Positions 1 through 6,474 of a stretch of DNA of 8,610 bases are shown here, piece after piece (the first letter of the stretch is position 1; every line of letters begins with the position of its first letter). Made by a program: the position numbers and the translations under genes. Source of the DNA: Clostridium sp. UBA6640 (GTDB taxonomy: Bacteria > Bacillota > Clostridia > Clostridiales > Clostridiaceae); NCBI RefSeq assembly GCF_002455975.1, contig NZ_DKLM01000065.1, positions 232 to 8,841 of the forward strand. Reading direction: 5' to 3'. The notes below the pieces were generated by a model. That model had not been told where the DNA came from. It ran no database searches and saw only the letters and a program-made list of their open reading frames with translations.

Positions 1-111
1 TGTGGAATAGAAGACGTAAGTCCTCTCGTCTCTATACTTTTATTTGCAAAGTATATTCAAACAACCAGAAATTTGCTATTAAAATTCCAAAAGGCATGTT
101 CTCAGTCATGA
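1..111 (+). CDS. Possible C-terminal end of an unidentified gene (partial)
   Basis: Frame 1 is open from the window edge to a TGA at 109-111, giving 36 residues that begin CGIEDVSPLVSILLFAKYIQ. The stretch contains a hydrophobic segment (about residues 8-17) and a basic tail. I do not recognise the family. The stop codon falls inside the hairpin at 89-124, which is unusual but possible for a gene end. Codons such as CTC, GTC and CCT are less AT-biased than those of the downstream genes. An AGACG/CGTCT inverted pair (12-16 and 27-31) leaves open that this is non-coding RNA. Frame 3 is also open, to 137, but its peptide looks less protein-like. Coding status is uncertain. Confidence 0.3.
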   Translation, partial: CGIEDVSPLVSILLFAKYIQTTRNLLLKFQKACSQS

Positions 112-124
112 GAATATGCCTTTT
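89..124 (+). terminator. Strong hairpin, probable rho-independent terminator
   Basis: AAAAGGCATGTTCTC (89-103) pairs with GAGAATATGCCTTTT (110-124) over 15 positions with one G-T wobble and a 6-nt loop. The right arm ends in four T. It would end transcription coming from the left edge. The T tract is short, so termination may be partial. A second hairpin follows 12 bp later. Confidence 0.6.
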
Positions 125-136
125 GTCTACAGTCTG

Positions 137-163
137 AAAGGAGTTTATCAAACTCCTTTTTTT
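137..163 (+). terminator. Rho-independent terminator
   Basis: AAAGGAGTTT (137-146) and AAACTCCTTT (150-159) form a perfect 10-bp stem around a 3-nt loop. The stem runs into seven consecutive T (157-163). This is a classic terminator and insulates the pilus operon from whatever is transcribed upstream. Confidence 0.78.
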
Positions 164-178
164 ATATTTCACCTTTAA

Positions 179-373
179 TTAATTCACAATTCACAATGCA
201 CAATTCACAATTGTGGACATTTCTCAGTTGAAACTGAGAAATTTTGAATTTATACTGTAGCGGCGAACAGTGTTCGCCATAATCACTAGCAATTGCATTG
301 CTAGTCAAAAATCTATTAAAGAAATTATTTTTCTAAAAAATAATTTCCACCTCAATTGCGCATTGTGCATTAA
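179..373. mobile_element. MITE-like structured repeat element, non-coding
   Basis: The ends are imperfect inverted repeats: TTAATTCACAAT (179-190) against ATTGTGCATTAA (362-373). The complementarity extends inward through iterated NCACAAT units, and TTAA at each end could be target-site duplication or part of the repeat. Four perfect hairpins lie between: 219-229/232-242 (11 bp), 262-269/271-278 (8 bp, GGCGAACA/TGTTCGCC), 285-293/297-305 (9 bp) and 321-332/336-347 (12 bp). There is no open reading frame of note. The GGCGAACA hairpin is far richer in GC than its surroundings. I recall similar intergenic repeats in clostridial genomes, but this is memory and not a search. The element could be a non-autonomous transposon or a structured RNA-like repeat. 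Confidence 0.6.
184..211 (+). repeat. Four tandem copies of a 7-bp unit, NCACAAT
   Basis: The units are TCACAAT (184-190), TCACAAT (191-197), GCACAAT (198-204) and TCACAAT (205-211). The opposite end of the element carries, in inverse orientation, only two units (GCACAAT and GCGCAAT, 355-368). The left terminal repeat is therefore about 14 bp longer, which suggests that units are gained or lost by slippage. The last unit also forms the palindrome CACAATTGTG (206-215). Confidence 0.75.
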
Positions 374-427
374 AATACAATAAAGATATACATTAAAATT
401 TAAAGTTTTATCTATACAATAAGGTTA

Positions 428-456
428 TTTACAAAAAGTTCATAATTTTGTAGAGT
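428..456 (+). promoter_or_regulatory. Weak candidate promoter of the pilus operon
   Basis: TTTACA (428-433) and TAGAGT (451-456) are separated by 17 bp and match the vegetative -35 and -10 boxes at 5/6 and 4/6. The spacer is bracketed by an inverted repeat, TACAAAA (430-436) and TTTTGTA (446-452), that could be an operator. Another -10-like box, TACAAT, lies at 415-420 without a good -35. Transcription would leave a leader of about 50-70 nt. In this AT content such matches arise easily by chance. The rest of 374-516 shows no gene and no riboswitch that I recognise. Confidence 0.27.
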
Positions 457-504
457 AAAATTTAGATTTAGGGACAACATTAAAAGTAAGAAATGACAAA
501 AAGT

Positions 505-519
505 AGGTGATTTTACATA
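505..519 (+). promoter_or_regulatory. Ribosome binding site facing an ATA codon in the pilB frame
   Basis: AGGTGA (505-510) is a strong match to the 16S anti-Shine-Dalgarno. It ends 6 nt before ATA at 517-519, which is in frame with pilB, and the in-frame stop TGA at 508-510 lies just before. The nearest accepted start in frame is TTG at 538, 27 nt past the ribosome site and with no site of its own. An ATG at 525 is out of frame. This decides, or confuses, the start of pilB. Confidence 0.55.
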
Positions 520-537
520 GAAGAATGTTTTTTAGAT

Positions 538-1995
538 TTGAAAAATATAAACATTGATATTGATCTGATTAATATCCTTCCTAAAGAATTTGCACTAAAG
601 TATAAATTGATTCCTTATAAGTTAGAGAAAGATACACTTTATGTAGCTTCTAGTAAAGAGCTACATCCATCGGTAGTAGAAGAATTAAGATTCATTACTT
701 TTAAAAACATAAAACAAAGTATAGCAGATATGGAAAGTATATTAAATTTAATTAGCTATTATTATGATAAAGAAAAAGCACAAAAAACACTAGAAATGCT
801 TAAAGGAAATAATGTTATTAAACTTACAAGCAAAGAGGAAGATGCTCCAGCAGTAGTTATATTAGACTCTATAATAAAAGAAGCTATAAATAAGAAGGCT
901 AGCGATATACATCTGGAACCTTTTAAAGATAGAGTAATAGTAAGAATAAGAATCAATGGAGATTTAATAAAAATAGAAGAATTTCCTATGGAGATATATG
1001 AAAATATTACTTATAGAATAAAAATTATTTCTAATATGGATATAAGTCAAAAACTATTACCACAAGACGGAAAAATAAGCTTTGCCACAAATCATATTAA
1101 CTATGATTTAAGAGTAGCTTCATTGCCTACAATAAATGGAGAAAAGTTTGTAATTAGAATACTGTATAAAAATGATGAAATATATAATCTTAATAGTTTA
1201 GGATTTAATGAAGAAGATAACAAAATGCTGAAAAAGATATTAAAGTCCAATAATGGAATGATATTGTTAACAGGACCTACTGGTAGTGGCAAAACAACTA
1301 CTTTGTATTCTATGTTATTAGAAATAAATAGGGATAATAATAATGTAGTAACTGTTGAAAATCCTGTAGAATACGAAGTTGAGAAAGTAAATCAAGTAAA
1401 TATTAATAATAGTTCAGGATTAACTTTTAGTAAGTCTCTAAGAACTATACTCCGCCAAGACCCAGATATTATCATGGTAGGGGAAATAATTGATGAAGAA
1501 ACAGCACAAATTGCAATAACTTCTTCCCTTACAGGCCATTTAATTTTATCTACACTACATTGCAATGACACTGCTAGCTCCATTATTAGATTAGTAGATA
1601 TGAAGATACCTAAGTATCTAGTTGTAGATTCTTTAGTAGCAGTAATTTCTCAAAGGTTAGTTAGAAAAATATGCACTAATTGCAAGACTTCCTATAATCC
1701 AACTATGGAGGAAAAGGAAGATTTAAATTTAGAGAAGCAAGATAAGCTTTTTAAAGGTGTAGGCTGTGACAAATGCAATCATACAGGATACAAGAAAAGA
1801 CAGATGGTATATGAAATGATAGTTATTACAGAGGAACATAAAAGATTAATAATCAATTTTAATGATGTTAGTGAACTAAGAAAGTATAGTTTTAGCAGAG
1901 ATAATAAATGTTTAAAAGAAAAGCTTAAGGCTTTAGTAGTGGGTGGAATAACTACTTATGAAGAATATATAGCTAATTTACAAGTGATTATTTAA
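538..1995 (+). CDS. pilB: PilB/GspE family pilus (type II secretion) assembly ATPase
   Basis: This is the cytoplasmic hexameric ATPase that powers addition of pilin subunits at the PilC/GspF platform. Counting from the TTG at 538 (485 aa), residues 1-80 are an MshEN-like N-terminal domain. Walker A GPTGSGKT is at 246-253, the Asp-box region VENPVEYE at 273-280, Walker B LRQDPDIIMVGEI at 305-317, and the His-box LTGHLILSTLHCND at 331-344. A zinc-type cysteine pair set follows (C379xxC382 and C410xxC413). Length fits GspE/PilB better than the shorter ComGA. The usual GEIRD motif reads GEIID, with Ile318 in place of Arg. The start is doubtful: an ideal ribosome site points to ATA 517, which would add seven residues (IEECFLD). 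It is the first gene of the operon; pilC starts 18 bp after the stop. Identity is certain, the start is not. Confidence 0.93.
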   Translation: MKNINIDIDLINILPKEFALKYKLIPYKLEKDTLYVASSKELHPSVVEELRFITFKNIKQSIADMESILNLISYYYDKEKAQKTLEMLKGNNVIKLTSKEEDAPAVVILDSIIKEAINKKASDIHLEPFKDRVIVRIRINGDLIKIEEFPMEIYENITYRIKIISNMDISQKLLPQDGKISFATNHINYDLRVASLPTINGEKFVIRILYKNDEIYNLNSLGFNEEDNKMLKKILKSNNGMILLTGPTGSGKTTTLYSMLLEINRDNNNVVTVENPVEYEVEKVNQVNINNSSGLTFSKSLRTILRQDPDIIMVGEIIDEETAQIAITSSLTGHLILSTLHCNDTASSIIRLVDMKIPKYLVVDSLVAVISQRLVRKICTNCKTSYNPTMEEKEDLNLEKQDKLFKGVGCDKCNHTGYKKRQMVYEMIVITEEHKRLIINFNDVSELRKYSFSRDNKCLKEKLKALVVGGITTYEEYIANLQVII

Positions 1996-2013
1996 GTATT
2001 GATGAGGTCGTAT

Positions 2014-3207
2014 ATGAAGTATAGATTTATTGCTAAAGATATAAATAATAATACTGTTAGAGGATATGAATTTGGAGAAAATAATATAGATTTTTTAAGA
2101 AAGCTTAAAAATAAGGGATTATTTTGTATTAAATATTCTGAAGTAAAGGATTTGCCAATAAACCTCATTGCATTAGTTTCCTATAAAGATATTGCTATGT
2201 TTTGCAAACACATGGCGATATCTTTAAAGTCTGGAATGAATTTTATAGATGTTATAAACTTACTGATTTATAAAACTTCAAATAAAAGTTTAAAAAAGAG
2301 TTTAAAAGAAATAAAGCAGGATATAGAAAGAGGAAATAGTTTATGCAATGCTATGAAAAATCACCCTAAAATTTATCCTAAATTACTTATAAACATGGTT
2401 AGATTAGGACAGGAAAGTGGAAATTTAGATGAAGTTTTTAATAATATGCATGATTATTATTTAAGCAGATACAAGATAAAAAAGAAAATGACATCTTCAC
2501 TAATATACCCATTGATAATTCTTATTTTAGGAGTAGGTGTACAATTATTTTTCATGACAAGATTATTGCCTCAATTTATAAGCCAATTTGAAATTGGTAG
2601 TGACAACTTGCCAGGCATTACAATGTTTTATTTGAAATTTAGCAATTTTTTAATAGCTCATAAGCTTATGTTGTTAATAATGTTTTTTATTATTGGAATT
2701 GGCTTAATAATAAAAAGTAATTCTATATTAAGAAATAAGGCTGTATCAAAATTAATTGTAAATATTCCACTTGTAAGGAGCTTCATAACAAAAAGATTTC
2801 AGGAAAGTTTTAGTAGTAATATGTATCTTCTCATACAAAGTGGAATTAACTTAGTGAAAGTTTATGAAATAGCAATTAGTTGTACTGACAATAGTTACAT
2901 AAAAGAAAAATTGAGTAATTCATTAAAGATTCTAAAGTTAGGGAATAGTTTAAGCAGTAGTTTAGCTAGTGTTGATATTTTTCCTGAATTTTACATTAAC
3001 ATTGTTTCAATAGGAGAAGAAAGTGGAAATTTAAAACATAGTTTTAAGACTTTGAAGGATATACTAGATGATGAAATAAATGATTTTTTAGAAAAATTGC
3101 TTTCTATAACTCAGCCAGCAGCGATAATTTTAGTGGGGGTATTAGTAGGTTCAGCTATAATAGCTATGCTGCTACCAATGTTTACTTTGCTAGAAAATGC
3201 AGTATAA
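2014..3207 (+). CDS. pilC: PilC/GspF family inner-membrane platform protein
   Basis: This polytopic platform protein couples the PilB motor to pilin extraction from the membrane. The 397-aa product has two tandem T2SSF domains, marked by the repeated motifs GQESGNL (132-138) and GEESGNL (334-340). Hydrophobic segments lie at about 163-182, 218-234 and 369-390, the standard three-helix topology. I chose ATG 2014 because GAGG (2004-2007) sits 6 nt upstream. The frame extends back to TTG 1999, but that would place the ribosome site inside the gene. Length is typical for the family. It follows pilB by 18 bp and precedes the first pseudopilin by 13 bp, so it is clearly in the same transcript. Confidence 0.93.
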   Translation: MKYRFIAKDINNNTVRGYEFGENNIDFLRKLKNKGLFCIKYSEVKDLPINLIALVSYKDIAMFCKHMAISLKSGMNFIDVINLLIYKTSNKSLKKSLKEIKQDIERGNSLCNAMKNHPKIYPKLLINMVRLGQESGNLDEVFNNMHDYYLSRYKIKKKMTSSLIYPLIILILGVGVQLFFMTRLLPQFISQFEIGSDNLPGITMFYLKFSNFLIAHKLMLLIMFFIIGIGLIIKSNSILRNKAVSKLIVNIPLVRSFITKRFQESFSSNMYLLIQSGINLVKVYEIAISCTDNSYIKEKLSNSLKILKLGNSLSSSLASVDIFPEFYINIVSIGEESGNLKHSFKTLKDILDDEINDFLEKLLSITQPAAIILVGVLVGSAIIAMLLPMFTLLENAV

Positions 3208-3220
3208 ATGAGGAGTTTCT

Positions 3221-3652
3221 ATGAAAAAAGGTTTTTTATTAATTGAATTTATATTGGTGATAGGAATAATTTCTATAATTTTATCTATAGGTATGGTATC
3301 TTTTAAGTTTTTAAATAAATATGAAAATCAAATATCAGTTGAGCATTATAGCAATGAGGTAGTGAATTTTATAAATTATAATAGAAGCTACAGTAGAAAA
3401 AATTATCATGATGTGATTATATATGTTGATAGAATTAGAAATGAAATATCATCCTTTCATAATACTAAGTTAGTATCTAAATTGAAACTGCCAGAAAATA
3501 TTAAAATATCTTATTTTAATCGAGATTCCATTAAGATAAATAAATTCGGATATAGTGGAAGTTCATTTACATTAAAGCTTATAGATAATAGTGGCGACAT
3601 AAGTGAAATTACAATGGTGGTGGGAACAAATTATGTTAGTATCAAAAAATAA
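3221..3652 (+). CDS. Pseudopilin 1 (class III signal peptide, Glu+5)
   Basis: The 143-aa product begins MKKG|FLLIEF, a very short leader ending in Gly. This is followed by Phe+1, Glu+5 and a hydrophobic helix (about residues 5-27), the hallmark of type IV prepilins processed and methylated by a prepilin peptidase. The C-terminal region is a small polar beta-rich domain without cysteines. GAGGAG (3210-3215) lies 5 nt before ATG. As the first pilin-like gene after pilC it holds the place of a major pseudopilin, but its length and tail look more like a GspH/FimT-type minor subunit. I cannot assign a specific subunit name. Its 3' end overlaps the next gene by 20 nt. Confidence 0.85.
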   Translation: MKKGFLLIEFILVIGIISIILSIGMVSFKFLNKYENQISVEHYSNEVVNFINYNRSYSRKNYHDVIIYVDRIRNEISSFHNTKLVSKLKLPENIKISYFNRDSIKINKFGYSGSSFTLKLIDNSGDISEITMVVGTNYVSIKK

Positions 3653-4061
3653 AAGTGGATTTATATTATTAGAATTAGTTGTTTCAATGACTTTACTACT
3701 TTTAATATGTACTGCAGTTTTTCAAACTATTATAGTAAGCAATAAGGTCTCTAATTTTAATAGAGAAAAAAGTGAAACAGTTAAAATGATATATGAAATA
3801 GAAAAAATAATTCTATATAATTCTGACTATGAAGAACTTATAAGCGTTTTAGATAAAGAGGTATATATTACTAAAGATAAATTACAAAATCATTATGATG
3901 GCAATTTCATAGATATTATTCAGCATAATAATCCTAAAAACGAAAAATATGTATACTTAAAAATTGGAACTGAGGAAGAACTAGCAAAAATAACATTAAT
4001 AGGATATTTTAAGGAAGGTGAAATACCTATTGAATACACTTTTTACAAAGGGAATTACTAA
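3633..4061 (+). CDS. Pseudopilin 2 (PilV/GspI-like position)
   Basis: The 142-aa product has the prepilin leader MLVSKNKSG|FILLELVVSM with Phe+1, Glu+5 and a long hydrophobic helix (about residues 10-30), then a polar domain. The open frame extends back to GTG 3603. ATG 3633 is preferred because it gives a normal short basic leader, while the longer version would add a tryptophan-rich stretch read from the end of pseudopilin 1. The ribosome site is poor (TGGGA, 3621-3625), and the gene starts 20 nt inside the previous one, so translation is probably coupled. It is a likely minor pseudopilin by position; its exact role is inferred. Confidence 0.82.
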   Translation: MLVSKNKSGFILLELVVSMTLLLLICTAVFQTIIVSNKVSNFNREKSETVKMIYEIEKIILYNSDYEELISVLDKEVYITKDKLQNHYDGNFIDIIQHNNPKNEKYVYLKIGTEEELAKITLIGYFKEGEIPIEYTFYKGNY

Positions 4062-4512
4062 AAAGAGTAGAGGACATGGACTATTAGAATTAATTGTTGC
4101 AGTAACTATAATAACCATTGTACTTTCAGGATTGATATCTTCATTTGTTAGTATGAATAAATTTTTTCAGAAAGATATAAAGGAAATGAGAGAAAAAATT
4201 GATTTGGAAGAAGCATTATACTTTATAGAAAATCAAATTCATAATCAAAGTGGAAATGTGACGGTTATGGAGGATATGGTTATTTTATATATGAAAGATG
4301 ACTCTACAATTAAGGCAATAAAACTTATAGATAACAATCTATATATGCTTAATGGAAATGATAGTAGTTTTCCTAAGGATGATGGATATAAAAATCATAT
4401 AGTTGATGATGTGAAAAATTTTCACATAAAAGCTGTAGATAGACTTTTATATTTAGAATTAGAAGGTTTAAATGGAGTGAGAGCTAGAGGATGTTATTTA
4501 ATAAGAAATTAA
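4030..4512 (+). CDS. Pseudopilin 3 (PilW/GspJ-like position), TTG start
   Basis: TTG 4030 is the preferred start because AAGGTGA (4015-4021) lies 8 nt before it. The alternative GTG 4018 would lie inside that ribosome site. The product is then 160 aa with the leader MNTLFTKGITKKSRG|HGLLELIVAV. Cleavage after the Arg-Gly puts Glu at +5, as the family requires, but makes His the first mature residue, where Phe, Met or Leu is usual. A hydrophobic helix follows (about residues 18-38), then a polar domain. It overlaps the previous gene by 32 nt and the next by 22 nt. It is a likely minor pseudopilin of PilW/GspJ type, judged by order and size only. Confidence 0.8.
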   Translation: MNTLFTKGITKKSRGHGLLELIVAVTIITIVLSGLISSFVSMNKFFQKDIKEMREKIDLEEALYFIENQIHNQSGNVTVMEDMVILYMKDDSTIKAIKLIDNNLYMLNGNDSSFPKDDGYKNHIVDDVKNFHIKAVDRLLYLELEGLNGVRARGCYLIRN

Positions 4513-4901
4513 AGAAAAAAGGAGCTGTGTTAATTCCTGTTATAATTATAGGAAGTATAATCATTGCTTTAAGCAGTTATATTTTTCATAGAAAAATGCT
4601 GAATTTACAGTATGAGAATAATAACAATGATTATCTGTTAAGGGAAAAGATGGATGAAGAGCATAGAGAGGTTTTATTAACTAAATTATCATTTTATTTA
4701 AAATCTAATGATATAGAGAATCTCTCATCAGTTGATATAACTTATAAAAATTCATATATAAAATATGATAAACAATATAATTATTTTATTTTAACTATTC
4801 CACATGTGGGAAGAGAATTTAAAGAAGAATATTATGCACTAGAAGAGAAAGCTGAAAAAAAATCTTTTAAATATATAAAAACTATTTATATGTTTAAATA
4901 G
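4491..4901 (+). CDS. Pseudopilin 4, PilX/GspK-like, lacking Glu+5
   Basis: The 136-aa product starts MLFNKKLKKKG|AVLIPVIIIG, a basic leader with Gly before a hydrophobic helix (about residues 12-30). Position +5 is Pro instead of Glu. Loss of Glu+5 is the known trait of GspK and of some PilX proteins, which cap the pseudopilus tip. The protein is much shorter than GspK, so it is closer to PilX. GGAG (4474-4477) precedes ATG 4491 by 13 nt, and AGAGG abuts it. The start overlaps the previous gene by 22 nt. The soluble part is charged and shows no recognised domain. Assignment rests on position, leader and missing Glu. Confidence 0.75.
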   Translation: MLFNKKLKKKGAVLIPVIIIGSIIIALSSYIFHRKMLNLQYENNNNDYLLREKMDEEHREVLLTKLSFYLKSNDIENLSSVDITYKNSYIKYDKQYNYFILTIPHVGREFKEEYYALEEKAEKKSFKYIKTIYMFK

Positions 4902-4920
4902 TTTTAGAGAGGTGATAACT

Positions 4921-5634
4921 ATGTTTAATAATAAGTTAATCATTTATGGTAATAATGAAGAATCTAAGGCAATAGAAGTTAAAAAAACTATACTTAATAA
5001 TGTAAAATTTAATAAAGAATATAGTAATGAACAAATTAAAAGTATAAGTTTAAAAAATAAAACTATTACGTTAATAATTGAGGGGGAAGAACTTTTCATT
5101 AAAACAATAAGTATACCTAAGGTAAGTAAAAGGTATGTATACTATATATTGAGAAATGAAATAACAGAACAGTATGGAGAAAAAGTGATGTTTTCTTATG
5201 AAATAATCAAAGAGGAAAAAGCTTGTTATAATATTATCCTATACTGTTTTCATGAAAATAAATACTCTCTTTTGAAAGATTCTTCTATTTACAACTGTAA
5301 TGGATTAAGAATTAACTTTATACAAAACTATGTTAAAGACTTGTATATTAAAGAAATAAAAGAGAAAAAGTTTATTTTATTATTTAGTTATAGAAATTAC
5401 ATATATCTATTAAGGGCAAAAAATAATATATTGACTTATAATAAAGTAATAAATTCATTGGATTTTACTTATGATGAAATAAATGGCACTATAAAAAGAT
5501 TTATAGAGAAAAATAAAAAAGATTATAATATGTACTCTATAAATCTTAATGAGTATTTACAGGATATATATAATAGTACGGAACTATCACCACTTACTAT
5601 GGAAAGAATATTACAATATGCAATAATTAGGTGA
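4921..5634 (+). CDS. PilM/GspL-like cytoplasmic alignment protein, short and diverged
   Basis: The 237-aa protein has no signal peptide or clear membrane helix, as expected for a cytoplasmic partner. The block FIKTISIPKVSKRYVYYILRNE (59-80), followed by a Tyr-Glu stretch, resembles the early core of PilM and the cytoplasmic domain of GspL, where a P-containing loop precedes a helix with a conserved Glu. PilM proteins are normally about 350 aa, so roughly a third is missing or reduced. I see no clear actin-like nucleotide motif. ATG 4921 is chosen over the upstream GTG 4912 because GAGGTGA (4909-4915) sits 5 nt ahead of it. The two following genes look like PilN and PilO, which supports the call. 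Family membership is an inference. Confidence 0.6.
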   Translation: MFNNKLIIYGNNEESKAIEVKKTILNNVKFNKEYSNEQIKSISLKNKTITLIIEGEELFIKTISIPKVSKRYVYYILRNEITEQYGEKVMFSYEIIKEEKACYNIILYCFHENKYSLLKDSSIYNCNGLRINFIQNYVKDLYIKEIKEKKFILLFSYRNYIYLLRAKNNILTYNKVINSLDFTYDEINGTIKRFIEKNKKDYNMYSINLNEYLQDIYNSTELSPLTMERILQYAIIR

Positions 5635-5638
5635 GTGT

Positions 5639-6073
5639 ATGAAAAAGAGTAGGTTTATATCTAGTGGATATATAAGTGTAAGAGAGAAAAAAGTAGAGAG
5701 TATAATAAAATTAGTCACTATTATCTTATATATTATTTTAATATTAAATTTATTTTTTTTAAAAGCTAATATGAATAAAATAGATAGTTATGAAATGCAT
5801 AGAAAAGAAAATAAAAGCCTTGTAAAGAAAGAGAACAAAAAAGAAATAGTAGCTATCGAAAAGTTTAATGATTTGACTAAAAATTTAAATTTAGATAATT
5901 TTCATATTAAGTTTATTAATATCAATGAAGATTCTATTGAATTAGAGATATTTATTGAGGATAAAAAAAATTATATAAACACAGTAAAAATAATTGAAAA
6001 TAAATATAGTATTAAATATCTATCTCCTATAATTTATGAAGAGGAGGAGAAATATTTCAAGGTATCATTATGA
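5639..6073 (+). CDS. PilN-like single-pass membrane protein
   Basis: The 144-aa product has a short basic cytoplasmic tail, one hydrophobic helix (about residues 22-42), a charged linker likely to be coiled (43-75), and a small alpha/beta domain. This is the plan of PilN, which links cytoplasmic PilM to PilO outside the membrane. The INLLP-type motif that PilM grips in well-studied PilN proteins is not obvious in the tail, so the interface may differ. The ribosome site AGGTGA (5629-5634) includes the stop codon of the previous gene, 4 nt before ATG, which suggests coupling. It overlaps the next gene by 4 nt (ATGA). Confidence 0.6.
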   Translation: MKKSRFISSGYISVREKKVESIIKLVTIILYIILILNLFFLKANMNKIDSYEMHRKENKSLVKKENKKEIVAIEKFNDLTKNLNLDNFHIKFININEDSIELEIFIEDKKNYINTVKIIENKYSIKYLSPIIYEEEEKYFKVSL

Positions 6074-6453
6074 AGAGATTTAAATTATTAAAACTTAATA
6101 TATTAATAACAGTAACAACTATAATAGTGATTACCAATTTGTATTTATATAATTTTTATAGTAATATAACCAAAGAGGTAATTGGGGAATATAAATCAAA
6201 GGATGAGAAAAAGAATTATGGATTTGTGGATGCTTTAGAAATAATATTATCTTATGAGAGTTTAAATATTATTGAAACGAGCATGGACGGTGAGCTATGT
6301 AGTTATAAAGTAAGCTTTGATGGTAACTACAAAGAGCTTGTACCAATTATTAATTATTTAAAAGGATTTCAATCTGTAGAATCCCTTAATAATATACTTA
6401 TCATCCCTAATGAAAAAATTACTTTTGATATTACCTTTATTAAGAATAAATAA
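6070..6453 (+). CDS. PilO-like single-pass membrane protein
   Basis: The 127-aa product has an N-terminal hydrophobic helix (about residues 9-30), a short linker, and a small domain. In that domain, SYESLNIIETSMDGELCSYK and the run around NYKELVPIINYLKG (about 86-99) resemble the ferredoxin-like fold of PilO, in which a helix follows the strand carrying the Leu-rich face. PilO is usually near 200 aa, so the long coiled coil is reduced. The gene overlaps the previous one by ATGA, with AAGG 7 nt upstream. It is the last pilus gene. The call rests on size, topology and order after the PilN-like gene. Confidence 0.58.
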   Translation: MKRFKLLKLNILITVTTIIVITNLYLYNFYSNITKEVIGEYKSKDEKKNYGFVDALEIILSYESLNIIETSMDGELCSYKVSFDGNYKELVPIINYLKGFQSVESLNNILIIPNEKITFDITFIKNK

Positions 6454-6474
6454 TTATTATTTTAGGAGCATATA

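Noticed and set aside
184..215. CRISPR-like array
   Set aside because: The 7-bp units are directly tandem with no spacers, and no cas genes are present.
179..373. Guide RNA of an IscB/TnpB-type element
   Set aside because: There is no adjacent nuclease gene, and the symmetric inverted ends fit a MITE-like repeat better.
374..516. c-di-GMP or other riboswitch ahead of the pilus genes
   Set aside because: Such riboswitches control pili in some clostridia, but I see no conserved core or terminator/antiterminator pair in this leader.
525..557. ATG at 525 as an alternative start near pilB
   Set aside because: It is out of frame with pilB and stops after 10 codons unless a T is lost. Its distance to the ribosome site (14 nt) is too long. 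It is kept only as one reading in the start-site finding.
762..956. Reverse-strand open frame within pilB, and similar ones at 1101-1292, 1392-1583 and 6567-6749
   Set aside because: All lie antisense to well-supported genes (pilB or aroK), have low-complexity hydrophobic translations and lack ribosome sites.
1999..2013. TTG 1999 as the start of pilC
   Set aside because: The only ribosome site (GAGG, 2004-2007) would then lie inside the gene; ATG 2014 fits it exactly.
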